A DNA stretch of 32,730 nt, from NCBI GenBank assembly GCA_026710325.1, contig JAPORH010000157.1, forward strand, positions 1-32,730, written 5' to 3'. Below are positions 7,656 through 15,976 of this stretch, piece after piece. Positions within the stretch are counted from its first letter, which is position 1, and each line of letters begins with the position of its first letter. Source of the stretch: Litoreibacter sp. Its GTDB lineage: Bacteria > Pseudomonadota > Alphaproteobacteria > Rhodobacterales > Rhodobacteraceae. The position numbers were made by a program, and so were the translations under genes. The notes beneath the pieces are model-generated. The model saw nothing but the letters and a program-made list of their open reading frames with translations, was not told the DNA's origin and searched no databases.

Positions 7656-8501
7656 AGCAGCCAGAGTATCCTCAAGAGAGGTCGGAATGAAGTCCGGCAC
7701 CAAGGTTTGTGCCCGGACTGAGCAAACCTCATGCGGCTTGTCCCAGAGAAACCGCATCTCTAGAAGAGAGCGTCCCAATGGCCAGACGAGGCTGGCAACC
7801 TGGATGGGGAACCAAGCCATCGGTTTAAGGGTCTGCGAGCGCCCTGATACTTCCGAAATAGCGTGCGCGAGTTCCTGGCCCGTCAACGTCAAGCTCGGCG
7901 CGAAAACATCTGTCCACGTGTCCAGCTCATCAAGGTTGTCGGCCAAAACCGCGGCCATATCAGTCACGTCAGGCAAGAAAGCCCAGGCATGCGGAATATC
8001 CGGAGCGCCCGGATAGCTGGTGACGCCGCGCTCAGCCTTTGCCGTGATTATCTTGTCAAACCAATTGCCGCTGGCCTCGGTGTCAATGTAGTCGCCTGCC
8101 CGCAGGATGATGGTTTTGACGCCAGATTCCTTGTAGGCCTGCTCCATCTCCACGCGGATTTTTCCAAGCGGGTTGGTTGCCAGATGCGGTGTGTTTTCTG
8201 ACAGCTCTTGGGGCATAGCCTCCCCGTAGACATAAATATTGCCCGGGATCAGTACGGCGGCGCCTGTGTCTTTGGCGACGTTGATTACTTGCTGTGTGTA
8301 TCTGGGGATGTCTGTGGCCCAGTCGGTGTAAGCTGGGTTCCAAGCGTTGACTATCAGGTCCACGCCCCAAGCAGCATCTTCCAAATTGTCGGTTGCGCGG
8401 TCGAAACACCGAACGTCCCACCCGGCCCATGAGAATGAGATTTGCGCGTTGCGGCCAAACCGGCCGGTGGCGCCAAGGATCAAAACGGTCTTTTTCATCA
8501 T
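7545..8501 (-). CDS. NAD(P)-binding SDR/epimerase-like protein
   Basis: This 318-residue protein opens with MMKKTVLILGATGRFGRNA, containing the GxxGxxG nucleotide-binding loop of an extended Rossmann fold, and later has VYGEAMPQ in the position of the YxxxK region. Substrate and reaction are unknown. ATG at 8501 or 8498 is preferred over the longer frame because AAGGGA lies just upstream and the fold starts there. The gene is divergent from a LysR regulator, the usual arrangement for a regulated gene. The last 37 codons overlap the end of the convergent phosphatase-fold gene by 111 bases, and the C-terminal residues after INPHGL look like read-through into antisense sequence. Confidence 0.8.
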   Translation of the reverse strand: MMKKTVLILGATGRFGRNAQISFSWAGWDVRCFDRATDNLEDAAWGVDLIVNAWNPAYTDWATDIPRYTQQVINVAKDTGAAVLIPGNIYVYGEAMPQELSENTPHLATNPLGKIRVEMEQAYKESGVKTIILRAGDYIDTEASGNWFDKIITAKAERGVTSYPGAPDIPHAWAFLPDVTDMAAVLADNLDELDTWTDVFAPSLTLTGQELAHAISEVSGRSQTLKPMAWFPIQVASLVWPLGRSLLEMRFLWDKPHEVCSVRAQTLVPDFIPTSLEDTLAASLPEQINPHGLVRRPRPKVPGLLSAFNCRCVHSQPS

Positions 8502-8549
8502 AAATCCCTTTTGCTGATAGGAGGAAAATACCAGATCAAATATGAAATG

Positions 8550-8563
8550 AAATTGCGTAATTT
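8550..8563. promoter_or_regulatory. Candidate LysR operator between divergent genes
   Basis: AAATT-GCGT-AATTT is an inverted repeat in the 86-base gap between the SDR gene and the LysR gene. LysR-type regulators commonly bind short interrupted palindromes of this kind in the shared promoter of a divergent pair. The assignment is by position and symmetry only. Confidence 0.4.
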
Positions 8564-8587
8564 CGATCATGTGCTATTCATTTTTGT

Positions 8588-9523
8588 ATGACGGAGAGCT
8601 TGCAAGGATTAGACTGGTCACTGGTACAGGCCTTCATCGCCGTGGCTGAGAGCGGTTCCTTGTCAGGTGCCGCACGCCAAACGGGGGTCAGCCAACCAAC
8701 GCTGGGCCGACAGATCAAGGCGATGGAAGCGCAGGTGGGTGTTAGTCTTTTCCATCGGCAGGCCAAAGGGTTTGAGCTGACAGAGACAGGACAGGCTGTG
8801 TTGCCCGCCGCACTTGCTATGGCGGATGCCGCATCAAAATTTGCAACAGTGGCTGCGGGGCGTGACATGTCGGTTTCCGGCACTGTGCGGCTAACAGCGA
8901 GTGAGTTTGTGGCGCAATACATCTTGCCGGATGTCATCGCAGAGATCCGCGCCAGCCAACCCGACATCCAGATTGAACTAAACGCCACGGACCAGACGGA
9001 TAACCTTCTGTTTCGCGAGGCCGATATCGCACTTCGCATGTTCCGCCCCACGCAACTGGAGGTTGTGACCAAGAGGCTTGGTGTCCTGAAGCTGGGGTTT
9101 TACGCCTCAGAGAGTTATGTCGCGCGGCGTGGTTTGCCGCAGGCGGTTGAAGACTTAACCAACCACGACCTGCTCGGATACGACCGATCGGAGCGTATTA
9201 TTCGGGGTGCCGCCGCACTTGGCTGGACATTGACCCGCAGCGATTTTGCGGTGCGTTGCGATCAGCAGGCCATCCATGGCGAGATGATCCGTGCAGGATG
9301 TGGGGTTGGTATTCTGCAATGCGATGTTGCGCGGAAAATGGGGCTCGTTCCTGTGCTGGATGATTTTCCGATGCCCGGGCTCGAGCTTTGGCTCACGACC
9401 CATGAAGCGCTGCGTTACACGCCAAGGGTCAGTGCTGTATGGAAGCATCTAGAGACGGGGTTGGAGCCTTGGCTCAGCCATGAGAGGGACATCACGATTC
9501 TCAACCGCGGCGGCTTGGCTTGA
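8588..9523 (+). CDS. LysR-family transcriptional regulator
   Basis: This 311-residue protein has an N-terminal winged helix-turn-helix (SLSGAARQTGVSQPTLGRQI, about residues 23-42, then FHRQAKGFELTETG) and a C-terminal periplasmic-binding-like effector domain (from about residue 95). It most likely controls the divergent SDR gene. The effector cannot be read from the sequence. The domain order and length are normal for the family. Confidence 0.92.
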   Translation: MTESLQGLDWSLVQAFIAVAESGSLSGAARQTGVSQPTLGRQIKAMEAQVGVSLFHRQAKGFELTETGQAVLPAALAMADAASKFATVAAGRDMSVSGTVRLTASEFVAQYILPDVIAEIRASQPDIQIELNATDQTDNLLFREADIALRMFRPTQLEVVTKRLGVLKLGFYASESYVARRGLPQAVEDLTNHDLLGYDRSERIIRGAAALGWTLTRSDFAVRCDQQAIHGEMIRAGCGVGILQCDVARKMGLVPVLDDFPMPGLELWLTTHEALRYTPRVSAVWKHLETGLEPWLSHERDITILNRGGLA

Positions 9524-9586
9524 CGCTACAGGCACCCCGCGTTACCCCGCTGCCAAGATAAACAATGCGCAGCGGAGTCGTGTTCC

Positions 9587-10696
9587 ATGTCTAATCCTTC
9601 CCTCCTAATTTTGCCTGGTGACGGCATCGGTCCTGAGGTCATGGATCAGGTTACTCGCATCATCGACTGGTTCGGTGAAAAACGCGGGCTGAAGTTCGAC
9701 GTTGAAACAGACTTGGTTGGTGGCGCGGCGTATGACAAGCATGGTGTTCCGCTTGCAGATGAGACCATGGCGCGCGCGTTGGAAGTCGATGCGGTTCTGC
9801 TTGGCGCTGTGGGTGGCCCGAAATACGACGATCTGGACTTCAGCGTGAAGCCCGAGCGCGGACTGCTGCGCCTGCGCAAAGAGATGGATCTCTATTCCAA
9901 CTTGCGCCCCGCACAGTGCTTTGACGCGCTAGCAGATTTCTCTTCGCTCAAGAAGGATATCGTGGCTGGGCTGGACATCATGATCGTTCGGGAACTGACG
10001 TCTGGGGTCTATTTCGGTGAACCTCGTGGTATTCAGGATGACAATGAAGGCGGCCGCGTCGGGGTCAATACACAGCGCTACACCACGAACGAAATTCGCC
10101 GCGTTGCGCGCTCTGCGTTTGAGCTGGCGAAACGCCGCAACAACAAGGTCTGCTCGATGGAGAAGGCCAATGTTATGGAGTCCGGGATCCTGTGGCGGGA
10201 AGAGGTCATTTGGGTCCACGAAAACGAATACCCGGAAGTCGAGCTGAGCCATATGTATGCCGATAATGGCGCGATGCAGCTGGTGCGTGCGCCCAAGCAG
10301 TTTGATGTTATCGTGACCGACAACCTGTTTGGTGACATTCTGTCCGACTGCGCTGCTATGCTGACAGGGTCTTTGGGGATGTTGCCATCTGCTTCCCTCG
10401 GCGCGCCTGCCGCCAATGGCCGCCCGAAAGCGCTCTACGAGCCCGTCCATGGCTCCGCGCCTGATATCACGGGCCAGGGTAAAGCCAATCCATCTGCGTG
10501 CATTCTCAGCTTTGCTATGGCGCTACGCTATTCCTTTGATCAGGGCGAGGAAGCGACCCGTCTTGAAAACGCGGTTCAAAGCGTTCTGGCAAGTGGCGTC
10601 CGCACGGCGGATTTGATGCAGGCTGGGGACAAAGACCCGGTCTCCACGACCGAGATGGGTGACGCGGTCTTGGCTGCGCTCGACGCGAGCCTTTAA
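9587..10696 (+). CDS. leuB: 3-isopropylmalate dehydrogenase
   Basis: This 369-residue enzyme oxidatively decarboxylates 3-isopropylmalate using NAD, the third step of leucine synthesis. The hallmarks are [14 protein letters not shown] at the N-terminus, [18 protein letters not shown], the substrate-site arginine region [26 protein letters not shown] and [18 protein letters not shown]. It is transcribed separately from leuCD, which lies 4 kb upstream, and no strong promoter is obvious in the 63 bases before it. Length and motifs are normal. Confidence 0.98.
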   Translation: MSNPSLLILPGDGIGPEVMDQVTRIIDWFGEKRGLKFDVETDLVGGAAYDKHGVPLADETMARALEVDAVLLGAVGGPKYDDLDFSVKPERGLLRLRKEMDLYSNLRPAQCFDALADFSSLKKDIVAGLDIMIVRELTSGVYFGEPRGIQDDNEGGRVGVNTQRYTTNEIRRVARSAFELAKRRNNKVCSMEKANVMESGILWREEVIWVHENEYPEVELSHMYADNGAMQLVRAPKQFDVIVTDNLFGDILSDCAAMLTGSLGMLPSASLGAPAANGRPKALYEPVHGSAPDITGQGKANPSACILSFAMALRYSFDQGEEATRLENAVQSVLASGVRTADLMQAGDKDPVSTTEMGDAVLAALDASL

Positions 10697-10714
10697 ACCT
10701 GTATAGCTCTAGCG

Positions 10715-11692
10715 ATGAGCGAGAGTTCCAAATCAAACACGCGAGGCGCTTTATTCGCGCTAGCCGCCTTTGGGATATTCTCGACGCATGACGTCTTTAT
10801 CAAGGTGCTGGGGGGCAGCTACTCCCCAGTGCAGATCTTGTTTTTCAGCGTCATGTTCAGCTTCCCGCTCGCCATGTTGTACCTCATGCGGGACGCGACC
10901 AGCGGGACCTTGATCCCCAAACACCCGTATTGGATGGCAGCGCGAACAGTTGCGGCGGTGATAACCGGCTTTTCGGCCTTTTACGCCTTCTCGGTTCTGC
11001 CGTTGGCGCAGGTCTACGCGATCATCTTTGCCTCTCCTTTGCTGATTACTATTCTGGCGATCCCGATCTTAGGCGAACAGGTGCGTATCCGGCGCTGGAT
11101 CGCTGTCCTGGTTGGGCTGGCGGGCGTCTTGATCGTGTTGCGACCAGGTCAGACCGAGCTTGAACTTGGTCACCTTGCGGCGCTCGCAGCGGCTGTTGGG
11201 GGTGCGTTTGCCTCTATCGTCGTACGCAAAATCGGGCGGGAAGAACGCAGCGTGGTTCTGTTGCTTTATCCGATGATGGCCAATTTCGCGGTCATGGCTG
11301 CCATGCTGCCTTTGGTCTACGTACCGATGCCGATCGAGCATTTGGGTATGGTTGGGGTGGTGGCCGTTTTTGCCTGGGTCGCCGGGCGCTGCCTAATTTC
11401 TGCGTATAACTCTGGTGAGGCGGTGATCGTGGCGCCCATGCAGTATTCCCAGATCATCTGGGCGACATTATTTGGCTTCCTTTTCTTCGACGAGTTGCCG
11501 GACGGGGCGACGATCGCAGGCTCAGCGGTGATCATCGCCAGCGGGCTTTACATCGTGCTTCGCGAAAGCCGAAGCTCTGACTCGGAGACGCCGGTATTGC
11601 GCACGCGGTCGCGTCCGGAAACGGGGACAACCCCGCGGATCAGTCCGATGCTGCCCGATCACTTGCGCCATCAAGGGAAGAAAGAAGACTAG
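10715..11692 (+). CDS. EamA/DMT-family transporter
   Basis: This 325-residue membrane protein has about ten hydrophobic helices in two EamA halves. The second half carries the typical SAYNSGEAVIVAPMQYSQIIWA and GFLFFDELPDGATIAGSAVIIASGLYIV. EamA proteins are drug/metabolite transporters, many of them amino acid or metabolite exporters; the substrate here is unknown. It follows leuB by 18 bases and may be co-transcribed. The C-terminal 45 residues are hydrophilic, basic and probably cytoplasmic. Confidence 0.88.
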   Translation: MSESSKSNTRGALFALAAFGIFSTHDVFIKVLGGSYSPVQILFFSVMFSFPLAMLYLMRDATSGTLIPKHPYWMAARTVAAVITGFSAFYAFSVLPLAQVYAIIFASPLLITILAIPILGEQVRIRRWIAVLVGLAGVLIVLRPGQTELELGHLAALAAAVGGAFASIVVRKIGREERSVVLLLYPMMANFAVMAAMLPLVYVPMPIEHLGMVGVVAVFAWVAGRCLISAYNSGEAVIVAPMQYSQIIWATLFGFLFFDELPDGATIAGSAVIIASGLYIVLRESRSSDSETPVLRTRSRPETGTTPRISPMLPDHLRHQGKKED

Positions 11693-11715
11693 GTCCTTGC
11701 ATCGATCTGGTTTTG

Positions 11716-11753
11716 TATCAAGGATGATATCGAAAGCTGATACAGGCATATCA
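11716..11753. promoter_or_regulatory. Candidate operators of the first LacI-type regulator (TGATA/TATCA)
   Basis: Two inverted repeats built from the same five bases precede the lacI-type gene at 11768: TATCA-N4-TGATA at 11716-11729 and TGATA-N6-TATCA at 11738-11753. The second has the same N6 spacing as a site at 12800-12815 just downstream of the gene, in front of the transport operon. LacI-type repressors often control both themselves and the adjacent operon through such paired sites. No binding data are implied. Confidence 0.6.
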
Positions 11754-11767
11754 TCGGTGACCCCTCG

Positions 11768-12802
11768 ATGGCACGTAGACCAACAATCAAAGACATAGCT
11801 CGCGAGGCTGGTGTAAGTGTCGCGACGGTCAATCGTGTTCTGGCTGGAAATGTCCCTGTCCGAGAAGAGACAGGACGACGCGTCTCCGAAGCCGCGCATC
11901 GGATCGGGTACCATGGTACCAACCTGATCGAACAACGGCTCCGCCCCGACTTGCCAAGGGTTCGTTTTGGCTTCGTGATACAAAAGGAACGACAGGGGTT
12001 CTACGAAATGCTTGCTGACGCGTTAGAGGTAGCGGTCAAGCAATTGCAACATGTAAATGGCGATATTGAAGTCGTCTTTTCCCCCTCGCAGTCTCCGAAA
12101 GAGGCTTCCAACGCCCTTCTTGAGATGGCCGAGAATTGCGACGTCATCGGCTCAACGGCTGTGAATCACCACCAAATTAACGATACGGTGCGCGCCCTTT
12201 CCGAACGCGGGATTCCAACCGTGGCCATGCTGTCAGACTTCGCGCAAGGAGAGCGTATAAACTACATTGGTCTCAATAACTTGAAGGTAGGCCGGGGGGC
12301 GGCGTGGCTGCTCTCTTCGACAACGCGCAAACCTGGAAAACTGGCGATTTTTGTTGGGGGGCATCGGTGGCATGGGCATGATTTGCGCGAAGCTGGTTTC
12401 CGGTCGTTCTTCCGGGAGCATCTGCCGCGATTTGATGTGCTCGACACTTTGGTCAATTTAGAAACGCGGGAACTGACACATGAAGCAACGCTCGATCTGT
12501 TGTCACGTCATCCTGATGTCGTCGGTATTTACGTCGCGGGTGGCGGCATGGAGGGTGCAATCAGTGCCTTGCGAGAAGAACGCAATCCCCGGGAGGTTGC
12601 GCTTGTTGTGAATGACCTCACTCTGGAAGCGCGGGCTGGCCTCGCAGATGGCTACGTCACGGCCGTGATTGGAACCCCGCTTCAGTCCTTCTGTCGTGAG
12701 CTCTGTGATCTCATGGTTCAAGCCGTGCTCGGGGAAACGCGGCATGTCGCGGGGCAGCATTTTCTAGACCCGATATTACATATCCCTGAACTGTCTCAAT
12801 GA
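11768..12802 (+). CDS. LacI-family regulator of the inositol transport operon (first of two)
   Basis: This 344-residue protein begins with a canonical LacI DNA-binding domain (PTIKDIAREAGVSVATVNRVL, then the hinge region ending HRIGYHGTN). A sugar-binding periplasmic-protein-like domain follows from about residue 66. It lies immediately upstream of, and in the same direction as, the isomerase/ABC transporter operon, which it probably regulates. Its own stop codon TGA (12800-12802) is the left end of a TGATA-N6-TATCA palindrome that matches one in its own promoter. The ligand is presumably an inositol or a related polyol or sugar; this is inferred from context. Confidence 0.93.
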   Translation: MARRPTIKDIAREAGVSVATVNRVLAGNVPVREETGRRVSEAAHRIGYHGTNLIEQRLRPDLPRVRFGFVIQKERQGFYEMLADALEVAVKQLQHVNGDIEVVFSPSQSPKEASNALLEMAENCDVIGSTAVNHHQINDTVRALSERGIPTVAMLSDFAQGERINYIGLNNLKVGRGAAWLLSSTTRKPGKLAIFVGGHRWHGHDLREAGFRSFFREHLPRFDVLDTLVNLETRELTHEATLDLLSRHPDVVGIYVAGGGMEGAISALREERNPREVALVVNDLTLEARAGLADGYVTAVIGTPLQSFCRELCDLMVQAVLGETRHVAGQHFLDPILHIPELSQ

Positions 12803-12861
12803 TATAAAAGTATCATGCAACCTGTTGCAAAAATATCATTATTGAGACGGAATGACTCAAT
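12799..12861. promoter_or_regulatory. Composite operator region of the inositol transport operon
   Basis: Three different palindromes lie side by side in front of the operon starting at 12939. (1) ATGATA-TAAAAG-TATCAT at 12799-12816 matches the site before the first lacI gene. (2) TGCAAC-CT-GTTGCA at 12816-12829 matches the sites before iolD/iolG-like and before the second lacI gene. (3) ATTGAG-N9-CTCAAT at 12841-12861 has an unknown binder. A degenerate TATCA-N4-TGAGA also lies at 12834-12847. The layout points to control by both LacI-type proteins. I could not place a confident -35/-10 pair. Confidence 0.65.
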
Positions 12862-12938
12862 TTATTGACGTCGAGCCCTATCCTATCCCAGCATAGCCAT
12901 CAACAGGGTGCCCATGAATTGGGCAGGGAGGACCCGCT

Positions 12939-13760
12939 TTGAAGCTTACGCGCGCGCTTAATCATGCGACGACGCCTATGTTGCGTTTTGACCAATTGCT
13001 GGACCTGGCCAAGAGTCTCGGCTGCGCTGGTGTCGAGCTGCGCAATGATCTTGGCGGCGCGTTATTTGACGGTGCAGCGGCACAAGATGCCAAAGCGCAC
13101 GCCAAATCCGCAGGCCTAGACATTCTGACAATTGCGGAAGTCAAAGCATTCAATGATTGGTCAGACGAGAAAGCACGCGAAGCGGAGGCACTGCTGACAA
13201 TTGCTGCGCAGAGCGGTGCAAAAGCCATAAGCCTTATCCCACGAAATGACGGGTACGGTCTCGGCAATGGCGAACGGCAAGCCAAGCTGCGCATCGCACT
13301 TAGGGAGCTCAAGCCGATGTTGGAGGCGCATGACCTGATTGGCTTGGTTGAACCTTTGGGGTTCGAACACTGTTCGATGCAATACAAATCGGAGGCGGTC
13401 GAGATAATCGAAGCCTTGCGCGCGGAAGATCGGATCAAACTGGTGCATGATACGTTCCACCACCATCTCGCAGGTGGCGGCCCTGTTTTTCCGGATCATA
13501 CGGCCATTGTGCATGTCTCCGGCGTCATCGACACCTCGCTTTCTATCCTTGAAATGGCAGACGTTCACCGCGGGCTTGTTGATGGGGCCGACCGCCTCGG
13601 CAACCTGCCGCAGATTAAGGACCTCATGTCGCAAGGATATTCTGGCCCAGTCTCGATCGAGGCCTTTGCCCCTGACGTTCACGCTTTAACAGACCCGAAG
13701 CCAAAGCTTTCGCGGTCTTTCGCTTTCATCGAAGCCAGCTTGTCGGAGCAAGCCGCATGA
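12939..13760 (+). CDS. TIM-barrel sugar isomerase/epimerase, IolI (inosose isomerase)-like
   Basis: This 273-residue protein has the AP-endonuclease-2-type TIM barrel used by IolI, which interconverts 2-keto-myo-inositol isomers. Four likely metal ligands appear in the expected order: Glu138 (GLVEPLGFEH), Asp171 (KLVHDTFHHH), His192 (AIVHVSGVID) and Glu241 (VSIEAF). The start is TTG. No ATG is available nearby, and AGGGAGG lies seven bases upstream, which settles it. It is the first gene of the operon leading into an ABC transporter and IolG, consistent with a role in inositol stereoisomer use. Other sugar-phosphate isomerases of this fold cannot be excluded. Confidence 0.72.
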   Translation: MKLTRALNHATTPMLRFDQLLDLAKSLGCAGVELRNDLGGALFDGAAAQDAKAHAKSAGLDILTIAEVKAFNDWSDEKAREAEALLTIAAQSGAKAISLIPRNDGYGLGNGERQAKLRIALRELKPMLEAHDLIGLVEPLGFEHCSMQYKSEAVEIIEALRAEDRIKLVHDTFHHHLAGGGPVFPDHTAIVHVSGVIDTSLSILEMADVHRGLVDGADRLGNLPQIKDLMSQGYSGPVSIEAFAPDVHALTDPKPKLSRSFAFIEASLSEQAA

Positions 13761-13845
13761 AACTGGCCCAGATGGATCAACGCCCCGACGCGGGCTCCGG
13801 CAAAACAATCCATGCTGCGCCGGACAGCAAATTGGGAGGAAGACT

Positions 13846-14784
13846 ATGAAGAAACTTCTTATCAGCGGGGCAGTTGTCGCGCTTATGACCACTGCCGCCA
13901 TGGCGCAAACGATCGGCGTTTCGGTTGCGCGCTTCGACGACAATGGCCTGACGATCATGCGCAACGGCATGACAGAGCACGCCGCCACCATCGACGGCCT
14001 CGACCTGCAGATGGAAGACGCACAGGACGACGTGGCGCGTCAGCTCGACCAGATCAACAACTTCATCGCCTCCGGCGTGGATGCGATCATCGTCAACGCG
14101 GTGGACACAAACGCGACCGAAGCTATGTCGAACGCCGCCGCCTCTGCGGGTGTGCCGCTGGTCTATGTGAACCGCCAGCCGATCAACATGGAAACGCTGC
14201 CAGAAGGTCAGGCCTTCGTGGCCTCTAACGAGATCGAGTCCGGTACGCTGAAAGCTTTTGAGATCTGCAAAAACCTGCGCGCTGAGGGCAAATCCGGTGG
14301 TGCCAAGGCCTACATGCTGATGGGTCAGCTGTCCAACCAGGCGGCTGTGCAGCGTTCGAAGGACGTGGAAGACGTGATTGGCATGGATATGTGCAACTTC
14401 ATCAAGCTGATCGACAGCCAAACGGCCAACTGGTCGCGTGACGAGGCGCAGAACATGATGACCAACTGGCTCTCCTCCGGGGAGGAGTTTGACGCGGTCT
14501 TCGCCAACAATGACGAAATGGCCATCGGTGCCATCCAGGCGATGAAAGCAGCTGGCATGTCCATGGACGAAGTCCAGGTCGGCGGCGTGGACGCGACCCC
14601 GGATGCGCTGGTTGCGATGCAAGCCGGTGACATGGACGTAACCGTGTTCCAAGACCTTGCTGGCCAGGGCGCGGGCTCCATCGACACGGCGATTGCGCTG
14701 GCGAATGGAGAAGAGGTCGACAAGACCGTCTTCATCCCGTTCAAGCTGGTGACCCCAGACAATGTCAGCGAGTTCGCCAACTAA
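13846..14784 (+). CDS. Periplasmic sugar/inositol-binding protein of an ABC transporter
   Basis: This 312-residue protein has a clean signal peptide (MKK, hydrophobic core, cleavage after AMA at residue 20) and a ribose-binding-type type-1 periplasmic fold. That fold is visible in NNFIASGVDAIIVNAVDTNA, VPLVYVNRQP, FDAVFANNDEMAIGAIQAMK and VGGVDATPDALVAM. It captures the substrate in the periplasm and delivers it to the permease at 14883. Linkage to IolG and the IolI-like gene points to inositol. GGGAGGA lies just upstream of the ATG. A terminator-like hairpin follows the gene, as is common where the binding protein is made in excess over the membrane parts. Confidence 0.9.
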   Translation: MKKLLISGAVVALMTTAAMAQTIGVSVARFDDNGLTIMRNGMTEHAATIDGLDLQMEDAQDDVARQLDQINNFIASGVDAIIVNAVDTNATEAMSNAAASAGVPLVYVNRQPINMETLPEGQAFVASNEIESGTLKAFEICKNLRAEGKSGGAKAYMLMGQLSNQAAVQRSKDVEDVIGMDMCNFIKLIDSQTANWSRDEAQNMMTNWLSSGEEFDAVFANNDEMAIGAIQAMKAAGMSMDEVQVGGVDATPDALVAMQAGDMDVTVFQDLAGQGAGSIDTAIALANGEEVDKTVFIPFKLVTPDNVSEFAN

Positions 14785-14809
14785 GCTTGAGGGCGAATAC
14801 ACACTGAAA

Positions 14810-14835
14810 GGCGGCGTTTTCCGCGCCGCCTTTTT
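14810..14835 (+). terminator. Intrinsic terminator/attenuator between binding protein and permease
   Basis: GGCGGCG-TTTTCCG-CGCCGCC forms a seven-base-pair G+C-only stem followed by five T residues, 25 bases after the binding protein stop. Its position inside the operon suggests partial termination, giving more binding protein than permease. Confidence 0.82.
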
Positions 14836-14882
14836 CCACGAATGACAGGGTTTGGCCGAACGAGGTCTAAGGGGAACGCGGA

Positions 14883-15965
14883 ATGTCGGACACATCACAC
14901 GGAATCGGCGGGTTGAAATTCGACGCCAAGAAGCGGTCATGGCCAAATGAAATAAACATCTTCTTCGCCCTGATCATCATCGTGGTGATCTTTGAAATTC
15001 TGGGGCAAACCCTTCCTTACATGAACGGGCAAAGCTTTTTGTTCGACACGCGGGACCGGTTTGACTCGATTTTCAACGAGGCGCGGCTGAGGATCATCAT
15101 CCTACAGGTCGCCATCATCGGGATCATCGCCCTTGGCGTGACGCAGGTGATTATCTCGGGCGGGATCGATCTGTCATCGGGACCCTTGGTGGGGGCCACG
15201 GCGATGATCGTCATGAGCTTCGCGCAGACCGAGCTGGTGAACGGCAACCCCAACCCGAAGGCCGTGTTTGGAGACTGGGCGTTTGATTTGCCCATGATCC
15301 TACCAGTGATCGTCGGCCTATGTTTCGGGGCCTTTATAGGGGCGATAAACGGTGCACTGATCGCCTACACGCGCATCCCGCCCTTCATTGCCACGCTTGG
15401 CATGTTCTTGATCTGCCGCGGCATCGCGCAGGCGTGGACCCGCGGCAAGCCTGTTTCTTTCCCGACCGAAAGCTATGCCGCGCTCGGCAAAGGCATGATG
15501 CCTGTCTTCTGGTTCCTGCTGCTCGCCGTGATCTTCCACATCGTGCTGAAATACACGCTCTATGGGAAGCACACCTACGCTATCGGCTCGAACGAGGATG
15601 CGGCGCGGATGTCCGGGATCAATGTGAAGCGCCACAAGGTCAGGGTCTATATGATCGCCTCAATGTTGGCGGCCTTTGCGGCGATTATTCTGAGCTCCAA
15701 GAACCTGACGGCGCAGTCGGGCATGGGTATTTTCTATGAGCTTTACGCGATTGCGATGGCTGTTATCGGGGGCGTCAGCCTGACGGGCGGGCGCGGTTCG
15801 ATCATTGGTACGGTGCTTGGTGCGATGGTATTTGGGGTCATCCAATCGGGCTTCACTTACATCAAGCTTGATGCGTTCTTCCAGCTGATGGCCATGGGCG
15901 GCATTATCATCTCGGCGGTTGTGCTGGACAAAATGCGCCAAGAACGCGCTGCAAGTAGATCGTGA
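14883..15965 (+). CDS. ABC transporter permease, RbsC/FrcC type
   Basis: This 360-residue inner-membrane protein has about eight to ten hydrophobic helices. It carries the hallmark segments of the branched-chain/ribose permease family: GVTQVIISGGIDLSSGPLVG, then GALIAYTRIPPFIATLGMF, GKHTYAIGSNEDAARMSGIN (ATPase-coupling loop) and AMAVIGGVSLTGGRGSIIGT. It forms the channel of the inositol-linked transporter. Its TGA (15963-15965) lies just before the ATPase gene, with the ATPase ribosome binding site overlapping the permease end. Confidence 0.93.
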   Translation: MSDTSHGIGGLKFDAKKRSWPNEINIFFALIIIVVIFEILGQTLPYMNGQSFLFDTRDRFDSIFNEARLRIIILQVAIIGIIALGVTQVIISGGIDLSSGPLVGATAMIVMSFAQTELVNGNPNPKAVFGDWAFDLPMILPVIVGLCFGAFIGAINGALIAYTRIPPFIATLGMFLICRGIAQAWTRGKPVSFPTESYAALGKGMMPVFWFLLLAVIFHIVLKYTLYGKHTYAIGSNEDAARMSGINVKRHKVRVYMIASMLAAFAAIILSSKNLTAQSGMGIFYELYAIAMAVIGGVSLTGGRGSIIGTVLGAMVFGVIQSGFTYIKLDAFFQLMAMGGIIISAVVLDKMRQERAASRS

Positions 15966-15976
15966 GGGAGGCCGAT

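Noticed and set aside
13777-14946. 389-codon open frame antisense to the binding-protein gene
   Set aside because: Same explanation: a His/Val/Asp-rich translation typical of the complement of a GC-rich gene, running through the terminator and into the permease start.
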